Shown one piece after another: positions 34,684-42,629 of a DNA stretch of 64,000 nt. Source of the DNA: Flavobacterium omnivorum. GTDB taxonomy: Bacteria > Bacteroidota > Bacteroidia > Flavobacteriales > Flavobacteriaceae. Position 1 is the stretch's first letter. Every line of letters starts with the position of its first letter. The notes beneath the pieces were generated by a model that worked only from the letters and a program-made list of their open reading frames with translations, made no database searches and was not told where the DNA came from. The position numbers were made by a program, and so were the translations under genes. The stretch spans positions 1-64,000 of the forward strand of contig NZ_FNDB01000003.1 of the NCBI RefSeq assembly GCF_900099915.1, read 5' to 3'.

Positions 34684-35334
34684 TTATTTTTTTATTTCAT
34701 ACGGAAAATTGCGACCTACTTTTCGCATCATTCTTTCCATTACAGCATTGGCAGAACTCATTACGTCTTCGTTCATTTCTTTGTAAAATCTCCAAAGCAA
34801 ATCTCCATCTGCACCATTGTAGACATTCATCGTCATTTCTCCACTGGCAACTTTTCCAGTTCCAAAACCAATTAGTAACGTTTTAGCAATCGCTAAACCT
34901 TCACTACTGGTTTTTTCATAAGCATAAGCACATTTGATTACTGCGTCAACACCTAGAATTTTAGCAAGCGCATCGGGAGTCATTTCATCGATTTTATCGA
35001 AGACTTCGTTTTGTTTCAATAAAACATTTGTTCTTTCCACATCCTGAACTGTCACTGTATAATCATCCGATTTTCTCAAAAGATACGTATACATACCTGA
35101 TTGTAAGCTAGAACCCAATTTTCTTTCCTCGTCTCTATTTGTTTGTGCATCAAAATTTTTAGGCAATCTTTTATAAGAAATAGATGCTTTAAAAGGCAAA
35201 ATTGCGACTGTCTTGTGTCCAGTAGTTAACTGAACTAATTTAGGGGATTCAAAAATTTGTTTTGAGCCTTCAAATTGTGCCAGCATTAACGTTGTCGTGA
35301 ACAAACAGGTAAGCAATAAAGTAATTTTTTTCAT
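34684..35334 (-). CDS. Secreted protein with a CsgG/LpoB-like beginning
   Basis: This 216-aa protein has a signal peptide (KKITLLLTCLFTTTLMLAQ). The mature start HKTVAILPFKASISYKRL is the strand pattern found in CsgG, LpoB and related TolB-N-like lipoprotein domains. LAKILGVDAVIKCAYAYEK also fits that fold. There is no lipobox and no curli gene nearby. Length is close to small LpoB-type proteins. The family link is a fold-level impression and the function is unknown. Confidence 0.7.
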   Translation of the reverse strand: MKKITLLLTCLFTTTLMLAQFEGSKQIFESPKLVQLTTGHKTVAILPFKASISYKRLPKNFDAQTNRDEERKLGSSLQSGMYTYLLRKSDDYTVTVQDVERTNVLLKQNEVFDKIDEMTPDALAKILGVDAVIKCAYAYEKTSSEGLAIAKTLLIGFGTGKVASGEMTMNVYNGADGDLLWRFYKEMNEDVMSSANAVMERMMRKVGRNFPYEIKK

Positions 35335-35423
35335 GATAATTAATTGGTTTAAGGTTACCGCAATACTACAAAAAAACCTACAAAGATTTGTAGGTTTTAA
35401 TAAAAAAATATTTACTTCAATTA

Positions 35424-36506
35424 TTAAGCATTCAACACTTTGTCTTGGTGACTGATACTCTCTTGGTGAATTGCTTTGAACATTCTTAGTACAAACTCTT
35501 CCGAAAGTCCTTTGGTCTCCCCGTCCAAAATCATTTTACCTAATATTTCATTCCAACGATTGTTTTGTAATACTGCTACGTTTGCTGCTTTTTTCACCAA
35601 ACCAATTTCATCCGCTACTTTCATACGCTTGCCTAAAAGTTCTAGCAAAGTGGCATCTAAAACATCAATATTTGCTCTTAATTTTTTCATTTTCTGCGTA
35701 AACTCATCCGATACATCATCTAACTTTCTAACTTTTAAGTCAATAAAAATTTGTTTCAATGCATCAGGAGTCACTTGTTGTGCAGCATCACTCCAAGCGT
35801 TATCAGGATCAGTATGTGTTTCGATAATCATACCGTCATAATTCAAATCTAAAGCTTCCTGCGTTACTTCAAGAATCATTTTGCGATCTCCAGTAATATG
35901 AGAAGGGTCAATGATTAAAGGTAAATCAGGGAATTTATTTTGCAATTCAATAGCAATTTGCCATTCTGGAATGTTTCTGTATTTAGTTTTTTCGTAAGTA
36001 GAAAAACCTCTGTGAATCACCCCTAATTTCTCGATTCCAGCATTGTACAAACGCTCTACACCGCCTAACCACAATGACAAATCTGGATTTACTGGGTTTT
36101 TCACTAATACAATTTTCTTGGTTCCTGCCAAAGCATCTGCAATTTCTTGTACCGCAAAAGGATTTACGGTTGTTCTCGCTCCTATCCACAATACATCGAT
36201 ATCATATTCCAAAGCTAATTTTACGTGTGCAGCATTCGCCACTTCCGTTCCCATTAGCAATCCAGTTTGTTCTTTTGCTTTTTTCAACCATTTCAATCCA
36301 ATTTCTCCAACACCTTCAAATCCTCCCGGACGCGTTCTTGGTTTCCAAATTCCTGCTCTAAAAATACTTACATCTGAATCTTTCAATTCATGTGCAATTT
36401 TCAAAACTTGTTCTTCGGTTTCAGCACTACAAGGTCCTGCTATCACTAATGGATGATTCAAATTAAATTCATTCAACCAATTTCTCATTTCTTTCTTGTT
36501 TTCCAT
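35424..36506 (-). CDS. Bifunctional DAHP synthase / chorismate mutase
   Basis: This 360-aa fusion catalyses the first step of the shikimate pathway and the chorismate-to-prephenate branch step. Residues 1-255 are a KDSA-like DAHP synthase (LVIAGPCSAETEEQVLKIA, IFRAGIWKPRTRPGGFEGVG, IIDPSHITGDR, DGMIIETHTDPDNAWSDAAQQ). Residues 265-355 are an AroQ chorismate mutase (LRANIDVLDATLLELLGKRMKVADEIGLVKK). This domain order is standard in Bacteroidota. It is the last gene of the operon pheA-aminotransferase-tyrA-this gene. Feedback control is expected through the mutase domain but not proven here. Confidence 0.94.
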   Translation of the reverse strand: MENKKEMRNWLNEFNLNHPLVIAGPCSAETEEQVLKIAHELKDSDVSIFRAGIWKPRTRPGGFEGVGEIGLKWLKKAKEQTGLLMGTEVANAAHVKLALEYDIDVLWIGARTTVNPFAVQEIADALAGTKKIVLVKNPVNPDLSLWLGGVERLYNAGIEKLGVIHRGFSTYEKTKYRNIPEWQIAIELQNKFPDLPLIIDPSHITGDRKMILEVTQEALDLNYDGMIIETHTDPDNAWSDAAQQVTPDALKQIFIDLKVRKLDDVSDEFTQKMKKLRANIDVLDATLLELLGKRMKVADEIGLVKKAANVAVLQNNRWNEILGKMILDGETKGLSEEFVLRMFKAIHQESISHQDKVLNA

Positions 36507-36563
36507 CTTTTCTAAATTTTATTTTTTTTTTAGTTTTTAGTTATTTTTGAACAACAGAGCGCG

Positions 36564-37421
36564 TTATTTCTTAACGTTCATTCCGTTTAATATTTCCTTT
36601 ATTTTATTCACACTTTGCATTTCATTGTAAATCGCATCGTAATCTTCCTTTTCTAATAATTCTTTGAATTTTGATAAATTCGAAATGTATTCATCCAATG
36701 TTTTCACAACCTGTTTCCTGTTTTGTTTAAAAATTGGCGTCCACATCGCTGGCGAACTTTTAGCCAGACGAACCGTACTTTCAAAACCAGAACCCGCCAT
36801 ATCAAAAATATCTTGTTCGTGTTTCTCTTTGTCAATTACCGTTTTTCCTAACATAAAAGCACTTATGTGAGACAAATGAGACACATAAGCAATGTGTTTA
36901 TCATGTGATTTAGGATCCATATAACGGATTCTCATTCCCATTTCCTTAAACAAATCCAACGCTTTTTCCTGCAATTTGAAAGTCGTTTTCTCTACCTCAC
37001 AAATGATATTCGTCTTCCCTTGAAACAATCCTTTTATCGCTGCCGAAGGTCCTGAAAACTCCGTCCCTGCTATAGGATGTGTTGCTATAAAATTCCTCCT
37101 TTTAGGATGATTCGCAACAGCTTCACAAACAGGCATTTTAGTAGAACCCACTTCAAAAACTATCGTTTGATCACCAATTACATCCAAAACTTGCGGCAAA
37201 ACAGTCAATGCGACATCCACAGGAACCGAAACAATCACGAAATCCGCATCAGCTAAATCCGCAAATGTGGCAGCTTCATCAACAACCCCTAAAGTTATGG
37301 CTTCCGCCAAATGACTTTCGTTGTTATCGATCCCATAAATTTTGGCTTCCGGATGCAGCGTTTTAATGTCCAATACCATCGAACCGCCTATCAATCCTAT
37401 TCCTATAACAAATACTTTCAT
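36564..37421 (-). CDS. tyrA: Prephenate dehydrogenase
   Basis: This 285-aa enzyme converts prephenate to 4-hydroxyphenylpyruvate for tyrosine. The N-terminal NAD motif is VIGIGLIGGSMVLDIKT, followed by VSVPVDVALTVLPQVL, the catalytic His region ATHPIAGTEFSGPSAA and HIAYVSHLSHISAFML. There is no C-terminal ACT domain, so the dehydrogenase is the short form. It sits 57 nt before the DAHP synthase-mutase gene. A dispersed family D repeat occupies the gap on its other side. Confidence 0.94.
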   Translation of the reverse strand: MKVFVIGIGLIGGSMVLDIKTLHPEAKIYGIDNNESHLAEAITLGVVDEAATFADLADADFVIVSVPVDVALTVLPQVLDVIGDQTIVFEVGSTKMPVCEAVANHPKRRNFIATHPIAGTEFSGPSAAIKGLFQGKTNIICEVEKTTFKLQEKALDLFKEMGMRIRYMDPKSHDKHIAYVSHLSHISAFMLGKTVIDKEKHEQDIFDMAGSGFESTVRLAKSSPAMWTPIFKQNRKQVVKTLDEYISNLSKFKELLEKEDYDAIYNEMQSVNKIKEILNGMNVKK

Positions 37422-37435
37422 TTTTTATTTTTTTG

Positions 37436-37520
37436 AGCTAATCCTGCTATTCGTTTCAATCTTTTACTTTTAAAGAAAAAGTAAAAGGATTTCCACTGCT
37501 ATCAGGGCTAGGGCATTTCG
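37436..37520 (-). repeat. Dispersed repeat, family D, inside the aromatic operon
   Basis: On the minus strand it reads GCCCTAGCCCTGATAGCAG, then GGAAATCCTTTTAC, a CTTTTACTTT hairpin, and ends GAATAGCAGGATTAGC. A related copy lies at 48382-48531. It fills the 183-nt space between the aminotransferase and tyrA genes, so it is transcribed within the operon. Confidence 0.65.
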
Positions 37521-37604
37521 TTTTTTTAGAATTTTTATTTATTAGTTACAAGGTTCTGAAAACCTTGCAAGAAAATCTGAAATCTAAAATCGTTAATTAG
37601 CAAT

Positions 37605-38750
37605 CTAAAATCTATTTATCGCTTCCTGTACTTTTTCTTCTTTTACACACAATGCAAATCGTATGTATCCTTCGCCATTGCTCCCAAAAATAGTTCCTGG
37701 CGCGATAAATATAGATTTCTCATACAATATTGTATCAATAAACTGTTCTGCAGAGGTTATTCCGTCAGGCAATTTAGCCCAAACAAATAACCCAACACCC
37801 TCTTTGTACACTTTACATCCCAATTTCTCAGCCAACAGCTCCGTTAGAACGCGCCTCCTTTTATAAATTTCGTTCATCGCATCAAACCAAATCGTATCGC
37901 TTTTCAACGCTTTTATTGCTCCTTTTTGAATCCCAAAGAACATCCCGCTATCCATGTTGCTTTTTACTTTCAGAACTGCATCAATACAAGCTGCATTTCC
38001 TAACAGCATTCCCACTCGCCAACCCGCCATGTTAAAAGTCTTACTCAAAGAATTCAATTCTAAAGCCACCTCTTTTGCTCCTGCCACTTGCAACAAACTC
38101 ATCGGATTGTCATTTAAAACAAAGCTATACGGATTGTCATTGATTAATAAAATGTTATGTTTTTTGGCGAAAGCCACTAATTTTGCAAACAAATCCAAAC
38201 TTCCTCTCGCTCCTGTTGGCATATGCGGATAACCAATCCACATGATTTTTACTTTCGATAAATCCAGTTGTTCCAAAGTCTCAAAATCAGGTTCCCAGTT
38301 GTTGCCTTCTTTTAAATCATAGTATACTGGAACCGCTCCCACTAAATTAGTCACCGAAGTATATGTTGGGTAGCCTGGATTTGGTATCAAAACATGGTCT
38401 CCTTCATTCAAAAAAGCCAGTGAAACATGCATAATTCCTTCTTTAGACCCCATCAGGGGCAAAATTTCATTAGCTGGATTCAATGCCACTTGGAAATTCT
38501 TCTGATAAAAATCAGCCATTCCTTGTCGCAATTCCGGCAATCCTTGATAACTCTGGTATTGATGCGCATTTTCATCTTGCATTGCCAGAACCACTGCATC
38601 AATTACAGCTTGTGACGGTTGTAAATCAGGACTTCCAATTCCCATATTGATTATGGGTTTTCCTTCGGAAGCCAGTTGTCTTACTTCTCTCAATTTTGAG
38701 GAGAAATAGTATTCTTCAATTATATCGAGACGTTTAGCTGTTTTGATCAT
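37605..38750 (-). CDS. PLP-dependent aminotransferase (probable aromatic aminotransferase)
   Basis: This 381-aa class I/II aminotransferase carries the PLP lysine in LNSLSKTFNMAGWRVGMLLG and the N-terminal INMGIGSPDLQPSQAVIDAV. MLINDNPYSF-like sequence (ILLINDNPYSFVLNDNP) holds the PLP-ring aspartate/tyrosine region. Its place between pheA and tyrA points to the last transamination of phenylalanine and tyrosine synthesis. Other substrates such as aspartate or methionine intermediates cannot be excluded from sequence. Confidence 0.9.
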   Translation of the reverse strand: MIKTAKRLDIIEEYYFSSKLREVRQLASEGKPIINMGIGSPDLQPSQAVIDAVVLAMQDENAHQYQSYQGLPELRQGMADFYQKNFQVALNPANEILPLMGSKEGIMHVSLAFLNEGDHVLIPNPGYPTYTSVTNLVGAVPVYYDLKEGNNWEPDFETLEQLDLSKVKIMWIGYPHMPTGARGSLDLFAKLVAFAKKHNILLINDNPYSFVLNDNPMSLLQVAGAKEVALELNSLSKTFNMAGWRVGMLLGNAACIDAVLKVKSNMDSGMFFGIQKGAIKALKSDTIWFDAMNEIYKRRRVLTELLAEKLGCKVYKEGVGLFVWAKLPDGITSAEQFIDTILYEKSIFIAPGTIFGSNGEGYIRFALCVKEEKVQEAINRF

Positions 38751-38808
38751 GATTGTACATTTATATTACTACTCTAATCTTACTCCTTATTGCGAGTGGG
38801 CTAGGTAG

Positions 38809-39636
38809 CTATTGTTTTGTGTTTTTATATTCCCCTAATACTTTGAAATATTCCGCCATAATGACCAATAATAATTTTGCTTTAGCATAATCTTCATATT
38901 TCTCAAAAGTAACATCTACAAAAAAAGAATATTTCCAAGGCATCTCTATTTTTGGTAACGATTGGATTTTGGTTAAATTCAGTTTACAATCGCTCATCAC
39001 ATTCAAAACCGCAGCCAAACTGCCGCGCTTGTGATCCAACTCAAATTTGATAGACGCTCTATTAATTTCGTCTTCTGGTACAAATGAATTTTCTTTTTTG
39101 ACAATTACAAAACGAGTCATATTATTTTTAATCGTTTGAATTTCAGGTGCTAAAATTTCTAAATCATACATTTCGGAAGCTGTTTTACTGGCAATTGCAG
39201 CAATTCCTTTCAACTGTTTTTCCTGAATTCTACGTGCGGTTTCAGCAGTATCTTTGTCTTCCACTAATTTTATGTTTGGATATTTTTTAAGGAATTCCAT
39301 ACATTGTAAAATAGCCATAGGATGCGAATGGACTTCCAGAATATCTTCCATTTTCTGCCCTTTTAAAGCCATTAAATTTTGATGAATTCTCAAATAATGT
39401 TCTCCTATTATGTGCAAATTATTTTTGTCAATCAAAGCGTAATTTGGAATAATTGGTCCCGCAATTGAATTCTCAATCGCCATAACTGCCTGATCTGATT
39501 TGCCTGAGAGAAGGTTATCCACTAACTCTTCAAAGGATAAACATTCGTCAAGAGCAATATTTTGATCGAAATATTCCTGCGCCACCTGATGATGAAAAGA
39601 ACCTGTTATGCCCTGTATTCCAATTATTTTATTCAT
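38809..39636 (-). CDS. pheA: Prephenate dehydratase
   Basis: This product of about 275 aa makes phenylpyruvate from prephenate. Domains are GIQGITGSFHHQVAQEYF at the N-terminus, AVMAIENSIAGPIIPNYALI, the catalytic TRF motif in NNMTRFVIVKK, and a C-terminal ACT domain (AAVLNVMSDCKLNLTKIQSLPKIEMPWKYSFFVDV). That ACT segment is the usual phenylalanine sensor, so feedback inhibition is likely. The ATG at 39636 is preferred to the GTG three codons upstream. It is the first gene of the aromatic operon and lies directly behind the attenuator at 39654-39795. Confidence 0.95.
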   Translation of the reverse strand: MNKIIGIQGITGSFHHQVAQEYFDQNIALDECLSFEELVDNLLSGKSDQAVMAIENSIAGPIIPNYALIDKNNLHIIGEHYLRIHQNLMALKGQKMEDILEVHSHPMAILQCMEFLKKYPNIKLVEDKDTAETARRIQEKQLKGIAAIASKTASEMYDLEILAPEIQTIKNNMTRFVIVKKENSFVPEDEINRASIKFELDHKRGSLAAVLNVMSDCKLNLTKIQSLPKIEMPWKYSFFVDVTFEKYEDYAKAKLLLVIMAEYFKVLGEYKNTKQ

Positions 39637-39653
39637 TTTACACACTTTTAAGC

Positions 39654-39684
39654 AAAAAAAAATCCCGACTTACATCGGGATTGT
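39654..39684 (-). terminator. Attenuator terminator upstream of pheA
   Basis: On the minus strand, AATCCCGA pairs with TCGGGATT around a 6-nt loop and is followed by seven or more T. It stands 18 nt before the pheA ATG and 30 nt after the leader-peptide stop. A terminator placed before a biosynthetic gene implies conditional read-through. The stretch ACAATCCC at its 5' side is the exact complement of GGGATTGT inside the leader ORF (39730-39737), giving a competing antiterminator. Confidence 0.88.
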
Positions 39685-39714
39685 ATATTTATAGTATCAA
39701 TTTAATTTTTCTAA

Positions 39715-39795
39715 TTAAATAACCATACAACAATCCCTTTCTACCTTCCAGAAGAAATAATAAGAGTTGCTAAAATAAAATCGGTTACTCAACAT
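39715..39795 (-). CDS. Phe/Tyr-rich leader peptide of the pheA operon
   Basis: This 26-codon ORF starts ATG at 39795 and ends TAA at 39715. Codons 6-16 read FYFSNSYYFFW, that is eight aromatic residues of eleven (4 Phe, 3 Tyr, 1 Trp). It is followed by an intrinsic terminator and then by prephenate dehydratase. This is the layout of ribosome-mediated attenuation as known for pheA and trp operons of other phyla. The coding potential, terminator and antiterminator complement are seen directly; regulation by Phe/Tyr-tRNA charging is inferred. It is too short for ordinary gene finders. Confidence 0.85.
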   Translation of the reverse strand: MLSNRFYFSNSYYFFWKVERDCCMVI

Positions 39796-39824
39796 GTTGT
39801 TGTTTTTTTGTATTACTTACACTG

Positions 39825-39855
39825 CGAATGTATACATAATTTCCAGCTAACCCAA
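39825..39855 (-). promoter_or_regulatory. Promoter of the aromatic operon
   Basis: On the minus strand, TTG (39853-39855) is followed after 20 nt by TACATTCG (39825-39832), one mismatch from the -7 consensus. Transcription would begin about 23 nt before the leader-peptide ATG. Confidence 0.5.
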
Positions 39856-40128
39856 AAAAAAGGAGGCTTTTATTGCACTAAAAAAGGATTCACTAAAAAA
39901 CTAGTTATAAATTATGTAATAATTAAAAAAAGGCTTTAAAAATCTCATTTAGTTAGTGAGTATTTTCAATTTATATCCCTCACTTCTTTTCTGAGCTCCA
40001 TTTTATGCCAATTATCGTCAAGATAAACTCGTACCAATGCCTATCAGAGTTATTATAATGCCAAGAAAATATAAAATGATCTACTTTATAGAGGATTAAA
40101 TCAGTTCTACTTTTAAATAAATATCACA
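39856..40128. other. Gene-free spacer between the aromatic operon and the symporter gene
   Basis: About 270 nt of AT-rich sequence with no open frame of coding character and no recognisable terminator for the symporter gene upstream. I see nothing further in it. Confidence 0.4.
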
Positions 40129-41376
40129 TTAGGCTGCTATTTCTTCCGAAAGCCATTTTTTTCCTTCTGCAATTCGGGTCACCAACATCGCTGATACTAG
40201 ATCACCATTGGCATTTAGCAAAGTTGCCATTGGATCTACTAAAGTTCCTATAATCATAGCTGCGGGTAAAGCCTGCTCCATAGGAAATCCATAAACAGTT
40301 ATTGCGAGAATTTCGCCAATATAACCCCCATTGGGAATTCCTCCTTCAACAACAGATACAATTACTGTAATTCCAATTGCCATGAGTAAAGTACTGGGAT
40401 CCGTGAAATCCTTACCAAACATTGCAAAAATAACTGCAATTTTAATAATCGAAGACATGCTCGAACCATCCTTATGCAAAGGAGCGCCAAGCGGAATTAC
40501 CACATTTCTGATATGTGCAGGAATATTTATTTGTTCTGCACCCTCCAAATTAGCGGGAATCGTTGCAATACTGCTGCAAGTTCCTAAAGCCGTTAAAGAG
40601 GGCGTGATATTGTTTTTCCAAAACACTTTAAAACCTACTTTTCCTCCAGCAATAAAAGCGTACAAACTGAAAAATACAACAAAGTAAAAAGCACAGACTC
40701 CGTAATAAAGACTTAAAGGTTTTGCGTAAGCACCAAATAATTGTGGACCAAAAATCCCCACTTGATACGCAAAATAAGCACCCAAACCTATTGGAGCTGT
40801 CTTCATGATCATGTGCAACAATTGTTTCATCACTTCGTTCCCTGAATTTAAAAATCGGCTAAAATCTTTGCCTTTCTCACCTGAATGTAAACTGGCAAAC
40901 CCTATTAAAAATGAAAAGATAATTAGCGCCAGCATATTTTTTCGAGACAATAATTCAAAGAAATCACTTGCAGTTAGCAGTTGGGTAATTTGCGTCCCTG
41001 CAGAGCCAGTTTTTACCATTTCTAAAGGGATTTTGGAAATGATAATATCTTGTTGAATTGGGAAAAGCAAAACTCCCACGATCATCAAAATAGCAGAAAT
41101 AAGTACCGTAGTTAAAAACACTCCAATTACTATTCCAAAAAGTTTTCCCAGTTTTTCTGTTTTTTCTAAATTAGCAATCGAAGATGCGATCGTAAAAAAA
41201 ATCAACGGAATAATTGCTGTAAATAACAAATTCAGAAATATATCACCCAAAGGTTTAATCACTTCTACTCCCTTTCCAAAAACTAAACCCAATATACTTC
41301 CTGCCAAAATTCCGCCAAGAAGCAATAATATACTTTTGTAATTCTTCAAGAAATTGCCAATTTGTATGGTTGCCAT
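40129..41376 (-). CDS. Dicarboxylate/amino acid:cation symporter (DAACS family)
   Basis: This 415-aa inner-membrane transporter has about eight helices plus re-entrant loops. Key segments are FLNLLFTAIIPLIFFTIASSIANL, TALGTCSSIATIPANLEGAEQ (serine-rich re-entrant loop), VIPLGAPLHKDGSSMSSIIKIAVIFAMF and VEGGIPNGGYIGEILAITVYGFP. The family takes up glutamate, aspartate or C4-dicarboxylates with Na+ or H+. The more exact substrate is unclear; the motif usually written GATINMDG reads GAPLHKDG here. The gene is alone and divergent from gldA. Confidence 0.9.
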   Translation of the reverse strand: MATIQIGNFLKNYKSILLLLGGILAGSILGLVFGKGVEVIKPLGDIFLNLLFTAIIPLIFFTIASSIANLEKTEKLGKLFGIVIGVFLTTVLISAILMIVGVLLFPIQQDIIISKIPLEMVKTGSAGTQITQLLTASDFFELLSRKNMLALIIFSFLIGFASLHSGEKGKDFSRFLNSGNEVMKQLLHMIMKTAPIGLGAYFAYQVGIFGPQLFGAYAKPLSLYYGVCAFYFVVFFSLYAFIAGGKVGFKVFWKNNITPSLTALGTCSSIATIPANLEGAEQINIPAHIRNVVIPLGAPLHKDGSSMSSIIKIAVIFAMFGKDFTDPSTLLMAIGITVIVSVVEGGIPNGGYIGEILAITVYGFPMEQALPAAMIIGTLVDPMATLLNANGDLVSAMLVTRIAEGKKWLSEEIAA

Positions 41377-41542
41377 AATATTCTATTTTATTGTAAATAT
41401 ATAAATCTATACCACTATTTATAATCTATTTTTTGACTTTAAAAAGTGGAATTTATAGCCATTTAAAAATTTGAATTAAAAAAATCTCAAAAATCCTTTG
41501 AATCAGTGGCAAAAGAAACAACAAATCAATACTTTTTCTGTT

Positions 41543-41550
41543 TACTTTTG
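41543..41550 (+). promoter_or_regulatory. Candidate -7 box of gldA
   Basis: TACTTTTG matches TAnnTTTG, 16 nt before the ATG. The -33 element is unclear. Confidence 0.4.
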
Positions 41551-41566
41551 TACCAAATAAAATTCC

Positions 41567-42466
41567 ATGTCAATAGAAGTTAGTAATATATCCAAAAGTT
41601 ACGGTGCCCAAAAAGCACTGGATAACATTTCATTTTCTGTCAAAAAAGGAGAAATTGTTGGTTTTTTAGGTCCAAATGGTGCTGGAAAATCGACCTTAAT
41701 GAAAATATTGACTACCTATATCAATGCTGATGAAGGGACAGCAATCGTAAATGGAAACGATGTAAACACCCAACAAAAAGCGGTGCAGCTTTCTATTGGT
41801 TATCTTCCAGAACACAATCCCTTGTATTTAGATTTGTATGTGAGAGAGTATTTGGCTTTCAATGCTGATGTGTATAAAGTAGCCAAATCCCGTATTGAGG
41901 AAGTGATTCAATTGACGGGTTTAACAACTGAAAGTCATAAAAAAATTGGACAACTTTCTAAAGGATTTCGCCAACGTGTGGGTCTTGCCAACGCCTTATT
42001 GCACAATCCAGATGTTTTGATTCTTGACGAACCTACCACCGGCTTGGATCCAAACCAATTAATCGAAATCCGTAATGTGATTAAGAACGCAGGTAAAGAC
42101 AAAACTGTTTTCCTTTCTACACACATCATGCAGGAAGTAGAGGCGATTTGCGACCGTGTTATCATCATTAATAACGGGAAAATTGTAGCTGATAAAAAAC
42201 TGGACAACTTAATCTCTGCCGATAAAGAACAGATCATAGAGGTAGAATTTGATTATAAAATCGAAGAGCAAGCTATTGCAAAAATCCCCCATTTAAAATC
42301 TTTCAAAAATATACATGATTGCTCTTGGGAACTGACTTTTATATCCGATAAAGACATGCGTCCAGCTGTTTTTGATTTTGCACATGATAACGGTTTGAAA
42401 ACCCTTCAACTTAATCAGAAGAATAAAAATTTGGAGGCCGTTTTTAGAGAGATAACCAAGGAGTAA
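41567..42466 (+). CDS. gldA: Gliding-motility ABC transporter ATPase GldA
   Basis: This 299-aa ATPase has Walker A GPNGAGKSTLMKILTTY, signature LSKGFRQRVGLANALL, Walker B VLILDEPTTGLDPNQ and the switch His (STHIMQEVEAICD). The start MSIEVSNISKSYGAQKALDNISF is the flavobacterial GldA form. GldA works with the membrane proteins GldF and GldG, which are not in this window. GldA orthologues also exist in non-gliding Bacteroidota, so gliding cannot be concluded from this gene alone. Confidence 0.88.
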   Translation: MSIEVSNISKSYGAQKALDNISFSVKKGEIVGFLGPNGAGKSTLMKILTTYINADEGTAIVNGNDVNTQQKAVQLSIGYLPEHNPLYLDLYVREYLAFNADVYKVAKSRIEEVIQLTGLTTESHKKIGQLSKGFRQRVGLANALLHNPDVLILDEPTTGLDPNQLIEIRNVIKNAGKDKTVFLSTHIMQEVEAICDRVIIINNGKIVADKKLDNLISADKEQIIEVEFDYKIEEQAIAKIPHLKSFKNIHDCSWELTFISDKDMRPAVFDFAHDNGLKTLQLNQKNKNLEAVFREITKE

Positions 42467-42504
42467 ACTGTTTTCAGCATAGTTTTAAGAAAAATAAATT
42501 CGGT

Positions 42505-42567
42505 CTTGTCATTCCGACGAAGGAGGAATTTCATCAAATGGAATTCCTCCTTCATCGGAATGACAAG
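42505..42567. repeat. Palindromic intergenic repeat, family A, copy 1
   Basis: Two 25-bp arms (GTCATTCCGACGAAGGAGG and its complement, with one mismatch) face each other across 13 nt. It lies between convergent gldA and metF. Copies 2 and 3 are at 46578-46640 and 46821-46895. Confidence 0.8.
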
Positions 42568-42572
42568 ACAAT

Positions 42573-42611
42573 AAAAAAAGCTTCCAGCTTTTTGAAGGCT
42601 GGAAGCTTTGG
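42573..42611 (-). terminator. Terminator of metF and the metH operon
   Basis: AAGCTTCCAGC pairs with GCTGGAAGCTT around about 9 nt, and on the minus strand it is followed by seven T. Confidence 0.8.
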
Positions 42612-42629
42612 ATATAATAGCATGAATTT

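Noticed and set aside
35476..36456. Long plus-strand open frames of 121 and 137 codons
   Set aside because: They are antisense to the DAHP synthase-mutase gene, whose motifs fill the minus strand.
42505..42567. Family A palindromes as CRISPR repeats
   Set aside because: Copies are few, unevenly spaced, without spacers of constant length, and no cas gene is present.
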